NCBI GenBank assembly: GCA_900764415.1
Contig: CAAFOA010000335.1
Coordinates: 1 to 6,305 of the forward strand
Direction: 5' to 3'
DNA from: an uncultured Collinsella sp.
GTDB taxonomy: Bacteria; Actinomycetota; Coriobacteriia; Coriobacteriales; Coriobacteriaceae
DNA: 6,305 bases
How positions within the stretch are numbered: the stretch's first letter is position 1; each line of letters begins with the position of its first letter. This document shows, piece after piece, positions 1-4,739 of the stretch. The notes under the pieces were generated by a model. That model searched no databases. It worked only from the letters and a program-made list of their open reading frames with translations, and was not told the origin of the DNA. Made by a program: the position numbers and the translations under genes.

Positions 1-2
1 GA

Positions 3-1208
3 GCCCGCGTACACGACCTCATCGAGACGAGCCTGCAGACTCCCGAGGAAAAGGCTAAGCTCGAGGTTCGCGCCGACGAGATCTTCGCCACGCTCATCGA
101 TTCCGGCGTCGTCGTTCGCACCGAGGTGCCGCCCGCGCCCGACGCCCCGACTGATGCCGCACCAGACATCGACTATGCACTGACGGTCGATCTGCCCGAG
201 GACTTCGCACTCGATCAGCCGCTCTCGCCGTTCTTGCTTGCTGCGCTGGAGCTGCTCGATCCCGAGAGCGAGACCTATACCATGGACCTGATCTCAATGG
301 TCGAGGCAACGCTCGAGGATCCCAAACAGGTGCTGCGCGCACAGGAGCGAGCCGCACGCGATCGCGCTATGGCCGAGATGAAGGCCGACGGCATCGAGTA
401 TGAGGAGCGCTTGGAGCGCATTCAGGACGTCACGTACGAAAAGCCGCTCGAGGATTTGCTCGACGCCGCTTTTGACAAGTACTGCCAGGAAGTGCCCTGG
501 GCCAACGACTACCAGCTCTCTCCCAAGAGCGTCCTGCGCGATATGCTGGAAAGCGCGAGCGATTTTAAGGGCTACATTCAAAAGCTCGGCATCGCCCGCT
601 CCGAGGGCATTTTGCTGCGCTACCTGGCAGAGGCTTACCGTTCGCTTGACCGCACCGTGCCCATCGAGAAGCGCGACGAGCGCCTACGCGACATTATCTC
701 GTGGCTGGGCTTTGTGGTGCGCTCGGTCGACTCGAGCCTGGTGGACGAGTGGGAAAACGCCGGCAACCCGGCTGCCCTCGACGCCGCGCCGCCGCAGGGC
801 ATCGACGAGGTCGTTGCGGACCGTCGCGGCTGCACGCTGCTGGTGCGCAACGCGCTCTTCCGCCGCGTGACCCTTGCCGCTCGCGAGCACGTTCGTGATC
901 TGGGCGAGCTCGACGACGACTGGGGCATGAGCGAGATCCGCTGGCAAAAAGCACTTGACGCTTACCACGAGCAGCACGAGGAAATCCTCACCGACGGAGA
1001 TGCCCGCAGCGCCGCTATGTTTTCCATCGATGAGTCCGACGAGAAGACCGATCACGTGTGGCACGTGCACCAGATCTTTGCCGACGAGGATGGCGACCAC
1101 GACTTTGGCATCATGGGCGATGTCGATCTGGACGCCACGCAGGACGGCGGCGAGGTCATCTTCAAAAACTACCGCGTCGGCTTTATCGAGGACCTGCTCG
1201 AGGACTAG
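3..1208 (+). CDS. DEAD/DEAH-box helicase, DUF3516 C-terminal region (5' truncated by window)
   Basis: This is the last 401 residues of a superfamily II RNA/DNA helicase of the actinobacterial type that ends in DUF3516. The reading frame is open from base 3, so the GTG at 126 is internal and not the start. Recognisable DUF3516 stretches include PLSPFLLAALELLDP, the segment DLISMVEATLEDPKQVLRAQ, the block GIEYEERLERIQDVTYEKPL, ELSPKSV-like QLSPKSVLRDM, ARSEGILLRYLAEAYRSL and VRSVDSSLVDEWE, ending with a WHVHQIFADEDGDHDFGI-type segment. The helicase motifs (Walker A, DExH) would lie upstream of the window; full members are roughly 800-870 residues. The protein is acidic and cytoplasmic, with no membrane segments. 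A role in RNA or DNA unwinding is known only for the family; the function of DUF3516 itself is not established. It is the only plus-strand gene and is convergent with the DUF2130 gene. Confidence 0.9.
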   Translation, partial: ARVHDLIETSLQTPEEKAKLEVRADEIFATLIDSGVVVRTEVPPAPDAPTDAAPDIDYALTVDLPEDFALDQPLSPFLLAALELLDPESETYTMDLISMVEATLEDPKQVLRAQERAARDRAMAEMKADGIEYEERLERIQDVTYEKPLEDLLDAAFDKYCQEVPWANDYQLSPKSVLRDMLESASDFKGYIQKLGIARSEGILLRYLAEAYRSLDRTVPIEKRDERLRDIISWLGFVVRSVDSSLVDEWENAGNPAALDAAPPQGIDEVVADRRGCTLLVRNALFRRVTLAAREHVRDLGELDDDWGMSEIRWQKALDAYHEQHEEILTDGDARSAAMFSIDESDEKTDHVWHVHQIFADEDGDHDFGIMGDVDLDATQDGGEVIFKNYRVGFIEDLLED

Positions 1209-1227
1209 CCGAACATACTGGAGCGAA

Positions 1228-1269
1228 AAAAGCGGGGCCGTTGGCAATATCGCCAGCGGCCCCGCTTTT
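1228..1269. terminator. Bidirectional Rho-independent terminator between convergent genes
   Basis: The arms 1228-1245 and 1252-1269 form an 18-bp stem (AAAAGCGGGGCCGTTGGC pairs with GCCAGCGGCCCCGCTTTT) with a single G-U/A-C position and a 6-nt loop AATATC. In the plus direction it ends in TTTT, 20 nt after the helicase stop. In the minus direction the six A at 1226-1231 become a six-U tract, 18 nt after the DUF2130 stop. The A/U flanks are complementary, as is typical of terminators that serve both strands. Confidence 0.92.
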
Positions 1270-1286
1270 GCACTATCTGCTATGCC

Positions 1287-3044
1287 TTACTCGGCATCCT
1301 CGACCTCATACGAATCCGCCTCGGCGGGCTCATCGTTTGTCTCTGGCGCAGCCCCGCGTGCCTCGTCAAAGGCGGCCTTCATGGTCTTGTTGCCCCATGT
1401 GAGCTTGCGAATGGTAAGATCGTCGGCCTTCTTGTTGGCAAGGCGCAGATTGTTCTCGGAGGACAGCAACGCCTCCTTGGTTTTCTGCAGATGGCTAATC
1501 GTCTTGTCGATCTCATCGATTGCCGTTTGGAACTTGCGGCTCGCGATCTCGTAGTTGCGGCCGAAATCGTTCTTGAACTTTTCCATCTTGGCCTCGAAGT
1601 TCGTGACATCGATATTCTGCTGCTTGTACTCCGCCAGCTCCTGCTTATAGCGCAGCGAACCCATGGCGGCGTTGCGCAGCAGCGTAATCATGGGAATGAA
1701 AAACTGTGGGCGAATCACGTACATCTTCTCGTAGCGATAGCTCACGTCGACTATCCCTGCGTTATAGAGCTCGCTCTCGGGCTCGAGCAGTGTGCAGAGT
1801 ACCGCGTACTCACAGCCTTTCTGGCGACGATCGTGATCGAGTTTCTTAAAGAAGTCCTCGTTTTTGTGTTTGGTCGCAGTCTCGTCGTTCTCATTTTTCA
1901 TCTCGAACATAATCGAGATGATCTCGTTGCCGCTCGCGTCGCACTCGCGGAAGATAAAGTCGCCCTTGGTGCCCTCGGACGCATCGTTGTCTTTCTCGAA
2001 GTATGCGTTAGGAAACGCCGTCATGCGCAGACGGTTAAACTCGGTCTCGCAGTGCTGCTCGAGCGACTCGCCCACCATCTTGGTGGACAGGCGGACCTTC
2101 ATGTCCTTAAGGCGCTCAATCTCTTCATCCTTGTAGCGAATCAGGTCATCGCTCGCGCGCTTGGCCTGCGCAAGCTCGAGCTCGTGTGCCGCCTTGGCCT
2201 GTTCCTCGCGAGAATCGCGCACCGCCAGCTCGCTCGTCAGCTTGGCACGTGCCTCATCGCGCTCTCGCTCCGCCGCGGCGACCGCCTCCGACAGGTTCAT
2301 TTTTGCCATCAGTTCCTGCTCACGCAACTGGGCACGCAGACCCTCGGCCTCTTGCTCAGATTGTGCCTTTGCGGCGGAAAACTTCTCCTGTACCGTCGCG
2401 CGGTAGTCAGCAAGCGCGCGCTCAGCTTCACCGCGAGCAGCATCGAGCTCGCGCTGCGACTCTGCCGCGGCAGCGGCAAGGGCCATCTCCTGGGCCTTGT
2501 CCGCCGCGGCAAGCCTGGCCTGCAGCTCGGCAATCTGAGCATCACGTGCAGCCAAATCGTTTTGAGCAGCATTGCGCGCCACCGACTCGACGAGCTTGGC
2601 TTCGTCATCTTTGCGCTCCAGCTGCGCGCGCAAATTGTCGATTTCTCGCTGAAGCTCGGCGTTTTCCTTTTGAGCATCGGCACGGGCCTCAACCGCCGCG
2701 CGCTGACTTGCGCTCTCGCGCTCTGTGGCAGCGCCCTCGAGCTTGGCGCGCAGCTCGGCAAGCTCAGCGTCGCGCTTGGCAACCTCTTGTGCCAGCTTCT
2801 GCTCCGCGGCGTTCTTCTGCTCGACAAGTTGAGCGTTGCGCTGAGACTCTGCCTTTTGCAAGGCAGCCGTCGAACGCGAGCGCTCAAGCTCCAGCGCCTG
2901 CTCGCCCTCGCGCTGGACTGCCTTCACACGCTCATCCAGGTCGCGCGAAAACTCGGCATTGCGCACTTGCTTGACGATGTCCGCATAGCCAGACGCATCG
3001 ACCTTAAAAACTTCGCCACAATGCGGGCACTTGATCTCGTTCAT
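1287..3044 (-). CDS. DUF2130 domain coiled-coil protein with N-terminal CxxC motif
   Basis: A 585-aa cytoplasmic protein. Residues 1-20 hold a zinc-ribbon-like start ([14 protein letters not shown]6 and C9), but only one CxxC pair is visible, so metal binding would need a partner chain. Residues ~30-315 are a long Ala/Glu/Arg/Gln-rich coiled coil. Residues ~318-565 are the DUF2130 domain, with [24 protein letters not shown] (D362) and IMFEMKNE (E381, K383), followed by [18 protein letters not shown] and [19 protein letters not shown]. The D...ExK arrangement resembles a PD-(D/E)XK nuclease core, as in the architecturally similar RmuC proteins; this is inference and activity is unknown. The C-terminal ~25 residues are an acidic tail. 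The start is ATG at 3044, with GAGGAG (3050-3055) 5 nt upstream. It is apparently monocistronic: a terminator precedes it at 3103-3137 and one follows it at 1228-1269. Confidence 0.92.
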   Translation of the reverse strand: MNEIKCPHCGEVFKVDASGYADIVKQVRNAEFSRDLDERVKAVQREGEQALELERSRSTAALQKAESQRNAQLVEQKNAAEQKLAQEVAKRDAELAELRAKLEGAATERESASQRAAVEARADAQKENAELQREIDNLRAQLERKDDEAKLVESVARNAAQNDLAARDAQIAELQARLAAADKAQEMALAAAAAESQRELDAARGEAERALADYRATVQEKFSAAKAQSEQEAEGLRAQLREQELMAKMNLSEAVAAAERERDEARAKLTSELAVRDSREEQAKAAHELELAQAKRASDDLIRYKDEEIERLKDMKVRLSTKMVGESLEQHCETEFNRLRMTAFPNAYFEKDNDASEGTKGDFIFRECDASGNEIISIMFEMKNENDETATKHKNEDFFKKLDHDRRQKGCEYAVLCTLLEPESELYNAGIVDVSYRYEKMYVIRPQFFIPMITLLRNAAMGSLRYKQELAEYKQQNIDVTNFEAKMEKFKNDFGRNYEIASRKFQTAIDEIDKTISHLQKTKEALLSSENNLRLANKKADDLTIRKLTWGNKTMKAAFDEARGAAPETNDEPAEADSYEVEDAE

Positions 3045-3076
3045 AGCAGCTCCTCGATGGACGCAAATTTCAACCG

Positions 3077-3104
3077 CTTACACTCTACCGCGCCGCACGG
3101 ACAA
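3077..3104 (-). promoter_or_regulatory. Possible promoter of the DUF2130 gene
   Basis: On the minus strand, TTGTCC (3099-3104) and TGTAAG (3077-3082) are separated by 16 bp and each match the sigma70 consensus at 4 of 6 positions. This would start transcription near 3070 and give a ~26-nt leader carrying the ribosome site. The match is weak, and its left hexamer touches the T-tract of the upstream terminator. The main support is position: a promoter is needed here because the preceding transcript seems to end at 3103-3108. Confidence 0.25.
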
Positions 3105-3137
3105 AAAAGACGCCGCCGCCATAATGGCAACAGCGCC
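3103..3137 (-). terminator. Strand-specific intrinsic terminator of the metallophosphoesterase transcript
   Basis: In minus-strand RNA, GGCGCTGTTGCC (3137-3126) pairs with GGCGGCGGCGTC (3120-3109) to give a 12-bp stem with four G-U pairs and a 5-nt loop ATTAT, directly followed by six U (3108-3103). On the plus strand the same four positions become A-C mismatches, so the hairpin is stable only in the minus-strand transcript. That fits termination of the phosphoesterase mRNA, whose stop lies 43 nt upstream of the stem. Confidence 0.8.
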
Positions 3138-3138
3138 A

Positions 3139-3175
3139 GAACCACCACAAAGGTGCCTGTCCTTTGTGGTGGTTC
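3139..3175. repeat. Perfect 15-bp palindromic hairpin, REP-like element
   Basis: GAACCACCACAAAGG (3139-3153) and its exact reverse complement (3161-3175) flank a 7-nt loop TGCCTGT. Read on the minus strand the centre is AAAGGACAGGCACCTTT. It begins 5 nt after the phosphoesterase stop codon and ends 1 nt before the terminator stem at 3109-3137. It has no adjoining U-tract of its own, so it is not a normal terminator. A GGACAGGCACC core in a long hairpin resembles REP-type repeats mobilised by Y1 (RAYT) transposases, and I recall similar hairpins in Coriobacteriia intergenic regions. The repeat status cannot be shown from one copy. It could otherwise be a 3'-end stabiliser. Confidence 0.6.
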
Positions 3176-3180
3176 GAGAA

Positions 3181-3726
3181 TTACAGCCCAAAGAAGCTAA
3201 GAATCTGATCGCGGCTTACGGGCTTGTAGTCGTTGGCATCGAGGCCGACATCGTAGCGAAAGATAGGACGTTCGCGATCGCGGTTGCGTGCGTTGGTGCG
3301 GTCTCCCCTGCTGTGGATATGCCCGTGCAGCATGATGGCGCCACGCGCCTTGCCATTCCAGCTGAGCATGGGGTAATGGCTCAACACCAGGCGATGGCCC
3401 TTGGCATAGCCGGGAGCAATCTCCAGGTAATCATGCACGTCTTCCCAGATTTGGGGCGCAGCTGGATCTTCCCAATCGCCGTCATGGTTGCCCCGTATGA
3501 GCGTCACGTTTTGGCAGGCAATACGCTCGCGCAGGCGCACAGCATCCGCTAGGGGCAAGCGATAGGTAAAGTCTCCCAAGATATAGAGACGGTCGTCCGC
3601 CGCCACGCACTCATTCACGGCATCGATGACCTTGCGATTCATCTCCTCGACCGAGCCAAACGGCCGGTCCATGTCGTGCAAGATATTCGTATCGCCCAGG
3701 TGCAGATCGGCGGTAAACCACATCAT
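3181..3726 (-). CDS. Calcineurin-like metallophosphoesterase
   Basis: A compact 181-aa metal-dependent phosphoesterase consisting of the catalytic domain only. The metal-binding motifs appear in canonical order, numbered from the ATG at 3726: FTADLHLG (D7, H9), ILGDF (D52), IRGNHD (N80, H81), LSHYP (H117) and LHGHIHS (H136, H138), then YDVGLDANDYKPVS. All key residues are present, so it should be active on a phosphodiester or phosphomonoester; the natural substrate cannot be read from sequence. No signal peptide or membrane segment is seen. The frame also has an ATG at 3741, but that one has no ribosome site. The GAGG at 3736-3739 lies 9 nt before the ATG at 3726, so I chose that start; the next codon is also ATG. 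It lies 66 bp after a small gene and may be transcribed with the HIRAN operon or from its own promoter. A REP-like hairpin and a terminator follow its stop. Confidence 0.9.
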   Translation of the reverse strand: MMWFTADLHLGDTNILHDMDRPFGSVEEMNRKVIDAVNECVAADDRLYILGDFTYRLPLADAVRLRERIACQNVTLIRGNHDGDWEDPAAPQIWEDVHDYLEIAPGYAKGHRLVLSHYPMLSWNGKARGAIMLHGHIHSRGDRTNARNRDRERPIFRYDVGLDANDYKPVSRDQILSFFGL

Positions 3727-3766
3727 CGTCTCTGTCCTCATTTCGCAACGTGTTCAACTCGTGCTA

Positions 3767-3772
3767 AGTATA
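3767..3772 (-). promoter_or_regulatory. Possible -10 box for the metallophosphoesterase gene
   Basis: TATACT on the minus strand matches the -10 consensus at 5 of 6 positions. It sits ~40 bp upstream of the chosen start and would give a leader of about 30 nt. There is no convincing -35: the hexamer 17 bp away is TAACCG and overlaps the stop codon of the preceding small gene. No terminator is visible between that small gene and this site, so read-through from the HIRAN operon is equally possible. Confidence 0.35.
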
Positions 3773-3792
3773 CAGACGCAGCGATGCGGCGG

Positions 3793-3972
3793 TTATCCAA
3801 AGAACCCGCCGAACAGTCCGCGGCGGCGCTTGTCTTGCTTTTTCGAAGCGTCACCCTGGGTATTCTTATCCTGGCGCTTCTTACAATCCTGCTCCAACTC
3901 ATCGTCATCGAGTAGCAGATCCCACTCAAACGGATCGTCTGTCAGATCGAACTGGCCCTCGTCATCAAACAT
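3793..3972 (-). CDS. Small charge-segregated protein, 59 aa, unknown function
   Basis: The 59-residue frame starts MFDDEGQFDLTDDPFEWDLL. The first ~29 residues are strongly acidic (Asp/Glu clusters around a PFEWDLLLDDDELE stretch), residues ~31-51 are basic (KKRQDK...KKQDKRRR), and it ends in a Gly/Phe tail GLFGGFFG. No transmembrane helix or signal peptide is present, and I recognise no named family. Translation support is good: AAGGGG (3979-3984) lies 6 nt before the ATG, and the gene starts 18 nt after the HIRAN stop, so the two are probably co-transcribed. The opposite-charge halves suggest a self-associating or partner-binding protein, possibly a nucleic-acid-binding accessory of its neighbours; that is inference. 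It is short enough to be missed by length-filtered ORF calling. Confidence 0.8.
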   Translation of the reverse strand: MFDDEGQFDLTDDPFEWDLLLDDDELEQDCKKRQDKNTQGDASKKQDKRRRGLFGGFFG

Positions 3973-3990
3973 GGCAGTCCCCTTTACCGA

Positions 3991-4317
3991 CTAGCGAGCA
4001 TCCACCACGTAGAGTCCAACGCGCACCTGATGCCACGGGCTGCGCTCGGGAGCAACCTGCTGCACGCGGGCCTCAAATACGTCCTCATGGCCGTAATACA
4101 TCATCAAGGACAGCGGGCCGACCTCGTTTCCCGGAACATAGCCAAGCTTGGTGTTGCCATAGTAAATCGCAACCGCCTCGGGATCATGGGGATTATCGCG
4201 CTCGGCGCACAGCGTCAGTTTATCGCCCACTTTAAGATCGCCTAGGACCAAAGCGCCGTCGGCATATTGAAATCCTGCGATATGAAATGACAGAAGAACA
4301 CGTGAAGGCTCGTACAT
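3991..4317 (-). CDS. HIRAN-domain protein
   Basis: A 108-aa stand-alone HIRAN domain. The family pattern is clear: FHIAGFQYADG (residues 11-21), LKVGDKLTL (28-36), ERDNPHDPEAVAIYY (39-53), and KLGYVPGNEV (57-66). HIRAN is an OB-like fold known from the N-terminus of Rad5/HLTF helicases, where it binds 3' ends of single-stranded DNA. Bacterial stand-alone copies are thought to bind damaged or unusual DNA, but the role here is not shown. The C-terminal ~40 residues (YYGHEDVFEARVQQVAPE...) probably complete the beta barrel. The frame extends upstream to an ATG at 4347, but GAGGAG (4323-4328) is 5 nt before the ATG at 4317, which I take as the real start. It appears to be the first gene of a small operon with the 59-aa protein, and possibly the phosphoesterase. 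Confidence 0.85.
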   Translation of the reverse strand: MYEPSRVLLSFHIAGFQYADGALVLGDLKVGDKLTLCAERDNPHDPEAVAIYYGNTKLGYVPGNEVGPLSLMMYYGHEDVFEARVQQVAPERSPWHQVRVGLYVVDAR

Positions 4318-4459
4318 GGCAACTCCTCTAACGGCCGGATAAACCAACGCTTAACCTCACTGAGAAGTTTACGGGCCCGTGCGGACACGAATTCACCCGC
4401 TCGCGCCTTTCACCCAGTTGCCGCAACGCTTGCGAGACAGAGCGCTTGCAGATAAGATA
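4318..4459. other. HIRAN upstream region, no gene seen
   Basis: This is the left part of the 422-bp gap between the HIRAN and aldehyde dehydrogenase genes. It should hold the HIRAN promoter, but no pair of hexamers stands out on the minus strand. Visible structure is limited to a perfect 10-bp palindrome ACGGGCCCGT (4371-4380), a CGCAA/TTGCG small inverted repeat around 4422-4434, and CGCTTGC occurring twice 16 bp apart (4427-4433 and 4443-4449) beside a plus-strand promoter-like sequence. An open frame of 62 codons across it on the minus strand has no ribosome site and is not called. Confidence 0.4.
4430..4458 (+). promoter_or_regulatory. Candidate promoter of an antisense RNA
   Basis: On the plus strand, TTGCGA (4430-4435) and TAAGAT (4453-4458) are separated by exactly 17 bp and each match the sigma70 consensus at 4 of 6 positions. 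Transcription would begin near 4465 and run into the complement of the 27-aa gene's mRNA. No plus-strand ORF follows, so the product would be an antisense RNA. A weak possible end is the stem 4524-4531 / 4550-4557 (AGTGGCCG with CGGCTATT, two G-U pairs), giving an RNA of ~95 nt, but its loop is large and the U-tract is poor. Confidence 0.35.
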
Positions 4460-4552
4460 GGGGTACGGATGGCACCCGTGGCAGCGGGTCTTGCCAACTC
4501 CGATACACGTTTTCATCGTGAGAAGTGGCCGTCTTCGCTTACGCGGGGGCGG

Positions 4553-4636
4553 CTATTTCATTCGGCCGATAAACAGGCCGAGTTCGATAGCCGCGATTAA
4601 CAACGCCAGTAACGAAATAACATCGCTTACGTTCAT
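4553..4636 (-). CDS. 27-aa hydrophobic peptide, candidate type I toxin
   Basis: The peptide begins MNVSDVISLLALLIAAIELG and ends LFIGRMK. It has a short polar N-terminus, one helix-length hydrophobic span (about residues 5-24) and a basic C-terminus, the layout of small membrane-acting type I toxins and of many short predicted 'holin-like' peptides in Gram-positive gut bacteria. Translation support is strong: AAGGGA (4643-4648) lies 6 nt before the ATG. That ribosome site is paired in a local hairpin (4638-4662), and the transcript ends are complementary to each other, both typical of tightly silenced toxin mRNAs. It has no gene neighbour in an operon: the aldehyde dehydrogenase ends 103 nt upstream. 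Toxicity is inferred; it could instead be a regulatory leader peptide or small membrane protein. It is too short for usual gene callers. Confidence 0.6.
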   Translation of the reverse strand: MNVSDVISLLALLIAAIELGLFIGRMK

Positions 4637-4637
4637 A

Positions 4638-4662
4638 CCAATTCCCTTCTAAAGGGAGTTGG
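4638..4662 (-). promoter_or_regulatory. Hairpin sequestering the ribosome site of the 27-aa ORF
   Basis: In minus-strand RNA, CCAACTCCCTT (4662-4652) folds onto AAGGGAATTGG (4648-4638) with a 3-nt loop, giving 10 pairs and one C-A mismatch. The ribosome site AAGGGA (4648-4643) is fully inside the stem, one nucleotide before the ATG begins at 4636. The left arm nucleotides 4655-4662 also pair, without mismatch, with 4493-4500 in the 3' region, so this hairpin and the long-range fold are mutually exclusive. Confidence 0.6.
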
Positions 4663-4684
4663 CCCATCCGTACCCCATAGCAGT

Positions 4685-4713
4685 AGTCTAACGTAAATGA
4701 CAGGTAATAGGAA
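4685..4713 (-). promoter_or_regulatory. Weak candidate promoter for the 27-aa ORF
   Basis: On the minus strand, TAGACT (4685-4690) matches the -10 consensus at 4 of 6 positions. The hexamer TTCCTA (4708-4713) lies 17 bp upstream but matches the -35 consensus at only 3 of 6. Transcription from it would start near 4676-4678, exactly at the 5' edge of the long-range pairing segment, which is the main reason to report it. The -35 lies in the palindrome 4695-4738. Confidence 0.25.
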
Positions 4714-4738
4714 CACTTGTTCGTATTACCTGCCATTT
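4695..4738 (-). terminator. Long imperfect palindrome after the aldehyde dehydrogenase stop
   Basis: Arms 4695-4709 and 4724-4738 pair over 15 positions: CAGGTAATA/TATTACCTG is perfect, and the outer AAATG/CATTT pairs around one position that is G-U only in minus-strand RNA. An inner GAAC/GTTC stem (4711-4714, 4719-4722) follows one mismatch, with a 4-nt loop. It begins 1 nt after the aldehyde dehydrogenase stop codon. The G-U asymmetry favours a minus-strand RNA hairpin, hence a terminator or 3' stabiliser of the dehydrogenase mRNA. There is only ATTTACGTT after it, not a proper U-tract, so an operator-like palindrome is also possible. Confidence 0.5.
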
Positions 4739-4739
4739 C

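Larger units (their letters stand above)
4460..4676 (-). ncRNA. Structured mRNA with 5'-3' long-range pairing around a 27-aa ORF
   Basis: Read on the minus strand, the 22 nt at 4676-4655 are perfectly complementary to two downstream blocks. GGGGTACGGATGG (4676-4664) pairs with CCATCCGTACCCC (4472-4460), and GCCAACTCC (4663-4655) pairs with GGAGTTGGC (4501-4493). The 20 nt between the two 3' blocks hold a small hairpin of their own, ACCCG/CGGGT (4489-4485 and 4478-4474). The predicted fold is a three-way junction that clamps the two ends of the transcript around the small ORF at 4553-4636. Twenty-two contiguous pairs over such a distance are far beyond chance. Such end-to-end pairing is known in type I toxin mRNAs (hok, aapA). 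A MITE-like insertion with 13-bp terminal repeats is the main alternative. No matching RNA family could be checked. Confidence 0.55.

Noticed and set aside
126..1208. Helicase fragment as a complete gene starting at GTG 126
   Set aside because: The same frame is open and protein-like back to base 3, and the product matches only the C-terminal half of a much larger family. No ribosome site precedes the GTG.
684..1247. A 187-codon minus-strand frame opposite the helicase
   Set aside because: It lies over a recognised DUF3516 coding region, starts inside the terminator stem, has no ribosome site, and gives no recognisable protein.
3139..3175. The perfect hairpin as the phosphoesterase terminator
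   Set aside because: No U-tract follows on either strand, while a proper stem plus six U lies immediately downstream at 3103-3137.
1491..3200. A 569-codon open frame on the plus strand opposite the DUF2130 gene
   Set aside because: It is antisense to a convincing gene whose repetitive high-GC codons lack stops in that frame. The translation is a Leu/Arg-rich string with no domain, and the frame runs through the ribosome site and both hairpins at 3103-3175.
4371..4380. ACGGGCCCGT palindrome as an operator for the HIRAN gene
   Set aside because: A 10-bp GC palindrome is common at this base composition, and no promoter could be placed beside it.
4328..4516. A 62-codon Cys/Arg-rich minus-strand frame containing CHGCHPYPYLICK
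   Set aside because: The cysteine spacing looked like a zinc finger, but there is no ribosome site. The cysteine part coincides with the 3' pairing blocks of the RNA structure, which explains the sequence.
4539..4736. A 65-codon minus-strand frame across the palindrome and small-ORF locus
   Set aside because: Its AGGA is only 1 nt from the ATG, it runs through the palindrome, and it overlaps the much better supported 27-aa ORF in another frame.
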